The notes under the pieces: model-generated
Told to the model about the DNA's origin: nothing
The model's database searches: none
Seen by the model: only the letters and a program-made list of their open reading frames with translations
Part shown: positions 61,191 through 64,000 of the stretch, piece after piece
Layout of the letters: each line of letters begins with the position of its first letter
How positions within the stretch are numbered: position 1 is the first letter of the stretch
NCBI GenBank assembly: GCA_016647705.1
Contig: CM028328.1
Coordinates: forward strand, 35,936,501 to 36,000,500
Origin: Eucommia ulmoides
Lineage: Eukaryota; Streptophyta; Magnoliopsida; Garryales; Eucommiaceae
Length of the DNA stretch: 64,000 nt
Direction of reading: 5' to 3'
Program-made: the position numbers and the translations under genes

Positions 61191-61889
61191 TATTTATAAT
61201 AGGAAGCCACTATGTGGCTCCCCCTTACGCTAAATTTTGGCTACCACCATCTTCCTTGCTTACTCTACTATTTTTATTCCTACCACCATGTAGAATCAAA
61301 ATAGATTTACCTTAGTTCATGAAATTAGAATTAGATTCTTAGATATTCCATAGACATTATCCATGTGGATACTATTAGAGGCAAGAAATTTGTGTTGCTT
61401 CTGAGAAAATCAATCTCGGTTATTGATTCAGGATCAAGTCTAGCCTCTCTTGGAAGAGCCTTCTCAAATTACACATTGGGATCAATCAGCTTAGAGGTTG
61501 AACCGGTAAAAGAAGTATAAAGTCTAATGAGATTTATTCTTTATGATTATTTTTTTATGTTAATACGTATAAATTCTGCCTTAAAGAACCTTCTTTATTA
61601 AATGAATTTAAATTTTTTACATTCTGCTATAAAAATTTCAATATTTTAATATTAGATTCCTTAAAAAATAGCCGAAACTAAAATTTTAGGCATATTTTCT
61701 TTACAAAGAACAGCATATGATATAGAAACAGGAGGAATAGCCTCGTCTTATTTGCAAAAAAATATTTATTTTGTTTATCTAACATTTATTTTCAAATATT
61801 TTTGCTCATTTTTTTTTAGTGAATTTTTACTAGTTGAGGATTTCCACAAGCTGTGCAATATTAAGTGGAATTAAAATTTAGATCCATAC
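61191..61889. other. Unassigned AT-rich sequence
   Basis: No open frame longer than about 50 codons and no match to the other repeats that I can see. It could be older unique DNA or a badly decayed repeat. Confidence 0.3.
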
Positions 61890-64000
61890 TATTGAACCTT
61901 ATATATTGATGGACAATTAAACGTTGATATTTCATGGAAGTAATATTTTTATTGTGTGGTTTCATATTTAAGTTGCCTATGTTGAAATAAGAAAAAGATT
62001 TGATCGAAAAGAACAATCATTGAAGAATTAACAATGGGTGTAAGATGATGGCAATGAAGATTTGAAGAGTATTGAAGAAATTGAAGACAATAAGTTGAAA
62101 ACAACTCATTATCTTTATGCTCTTAATGCAACCCAAATTAGGATCATGCAAGACACTTAAAAATAAATAAATCTTATGTGTGCCTCAGTAAGAAGTGATA
62201 AATTTAAGGTTTTAGTATGGTTTTTATAAAGTGTTAAGTCATTAAAATATTTTTGGTTAAGGGTATAATTGAAAAAGTGATTTTAACACTTAAAATGGTT
62301 TCATATTTAAGTTCTATATGTTGAAATAAGAAAAATATTTGATCGAAAAGAAGGATCATTGAAGAATTCACAAAGGGTGCAAGATGATGGCAATGAAGAT
62401 TTGAAGAATATTAAAGACATTGAAAACAATTAGTTGAAAACAGCTCATTACCTTTATCCTCTTAATGCAACCCAAATTAGGATCACACATGACGCTTGAA
62501 AATAAATAAATCTTATGTGTGCCTCAGTAAGAAGTGATAAGTTTAAGGCTTTAGTATGGTTTTTATAAAGTGTAAAGTCATTAAAATATTTTTGGTTAAG
62601 GGTCTAATTGAAAAATTGATTTTAACACTTAAAATGGTGAGTTTTCAGGTCAAATTGGTCAACCGACGAAAGGGGTCAGTCAACTAATGAAAACGGTAGC
62701 TTAAGAAAGTGAAATGGGTGACCTACTGGTCGATTCGATCAACTGACAGTTACGGTTGGTTGACTAACAAGTTTAGTAGCCGAAATAAGAAAAGAGAAGG
62801 TAGCCTACTGGTTGGATCAATCAACCGACCAGTGGCTGTTCAATGGTCATAAAACTGACCATTAAAAAAAATACGGTTAACTAGCATAAAGCTTAGTCAA
62901 CCGATGTCTGCAGTCAAACAAATTGATTGACTTAGTTTTTGGGTCAATTCTCTTCGTTTTTTACAATTTTTAGTGAGGTTTTCCAAGAAATTAAATGGTT
63001 TACTTATATATCATATATTATATGTTTCCTATTTATTTGATCCATATATTTAATTATTATCTTAAGTGAATTAATGAAACTACTTCTTATCCTTAAAGAT
63101 TTCGATTTGGAAATGTTGTAGGGACCAAATCGAGCTTTTCTAAAAGTATTTTCTTAATAAAACATACTTATTCTGAAGGTATATGATATATGGGGCCCTA
63201 AAGTGCCATACAATGACATAACTTTTGAAAACTAGCCATTATAGGTCGAGTTCTAGGTCTATTAACAGCGACATGTGGGATTCATAAAAAGTAATCAAGA
63301 ACATTTAGGTTTTGGCTATTCTAAGAGAGATTTTTATGCTAATATTTATAAGTGAGATTATTGAAAGAGTTCTTGATCAAAGGCACTAAGAGTTTTAGCC
63401 ATCTGCTTGTGTTCGCTATTGAGTTATTGTAATCATTTTTCGACGAATTCCGGTGAGATCTTTCCAAGCTATTTTTTTTCTTTCTTAGATTATTTGTTTA
63501 ATTGCTTGGATAAAGTGTTTTGAGAAAAATCATTTTTAAATATAATATTGTGAAAATATTTCAAAACGATTTTTATTTAAGAAATTTGATTATTTGTTAT
63601 TTGTACTTTAAATTATTTAAATCAGATTTATGCCTCACATAGAATCTATCACTTACTATTTCGGGACATTAATTGAGTATAATTGTATTGAGGTGGTAGA
63701 AACTCCTTGTGAAAAAAAACTTGACAATCTTTCGTATTTGAGAGTTTGAGTAGATCAGACATGTTTAGGTCGGTGTCTAATCAGAGTATCCAGGTTTAGA
63801 TCTTTAACTTTTGAAAAAAGATTGGAGTTTAATCTTTAGCCTGAGAAAATGATTAGGATTTGATCTTTAACCTACGAAAAAAATTATGTTAATCTTTAAC
63901 CTTTTAAAATATTAAGTTTCAATTCTTCCTATAATAGAATTAGAGTGTTCTAAAGGTTCTTCCTAAACCTGTGAAAAGGATAAGTGTAACAATGTGATAG
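61890..64000 (+). mobile_element. SIRE-type LTR running off the window
   Basis: It starts TATTGAACC (decayed TGTTGATCC) at 61890, then 'tattgatggacaattaaacg'. The U3 'ggtcaaccgac' words lie at 62650-62920, and the hairpin tract from about 63780 to the window end. It contains a 339-bp tandem duplication near its start. The CAACA end lies beyond 64000. Confidence 0.75.
61959..62636 (+). repeat. 339-bp tandem duplication in SIRE LTR
   Basis: Copy 1 is 61959-62297 and copy 2 is 62298-62636. Both run from 'ggtttcatatttaag' to 'ttttaacacttaaaatgg'. They differ by scattered substitutions and include the 'aatgcaacccaaattaggat' block that other SIRE LTRs carry once. Confidence 0.85.

Overview
The window reads as a gene-poor, AT-rich stretch of a large flowering-plant nuclear genome. 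There is no intact host gene. No open frame exceeds about 145 codons, and nearly everything I can explain is nested, decayed LTR retrotransposon DNA. Three groups recur. (1) Ty3/gypsy elements of Athila type have LTRs of about 1.4-1.7 kb starting TGAT, a primer site complementary to tRNA-Asp, a G-rich polypurine tract, and only shreds of gag. (2) Ty1/copia elements of SIRE/Maximus type have LTRs of about 2.0-2.4 kb with TGTTG...CAACA ends, an initiator-Met primer site and a degenerate gag. (3) A third large family, called H here, has a multi-kilobase LTR-like region full of small hairpin repeats. It is followed by a TATA box, a 5'-UTR intron and a decayed reading frame resembling the plant mobile domain.

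Layout. 242-1390: truncated Athila-type LTR. 1849-4227: SIRE-type solo LTR. 4233-4513: 3' internal end of an H element. 4514-10985: H LTR-like region, interrupted by a GC-rich insert (4530-5201) that may be organellar. 10986-16391: H promoter, intron and decayed coding region. 16397-21154: Athila-type element on the minus strand with a perfect CTTAT duplication. 21639-32618: two Athila-type elements joined head-to-head at their U5 ends through a copied tRNA-Asp, and apparently integrated as one unit through the two U3 ends. 32619-35489: H internal sequence. 35490-36677: a second H LTR. 36678-45750: minus-strand SIRE LTR carrying an Athila-type element (37145-44816), which itself carries a SIRE solo LTR (40373-42560, perfect TCTTG duplication). 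45755-48335: a third H LTR copy. 48336-53895: SIRE LTRs, including a short + strand element. 53896-54524: H LTR piece. 54525-about 61190: minus-strand SIRE element with decayed gag. 61890-64000: another SIRE LTR running off the end.

The most notable signals are non-coding. First, the tRNA-Asp copy including CCA at the head-to-head junction. Second, the 17-copy H element, which forms two hairpins whose stems change in a compensated way between copies. Third, arrays of 12-bp GC palindromes in the Athila-type U3 region that differ in sequence between subfamilies and also precede an internal promoter-like region. All family names come from motif recognition by eye; no database search was run.
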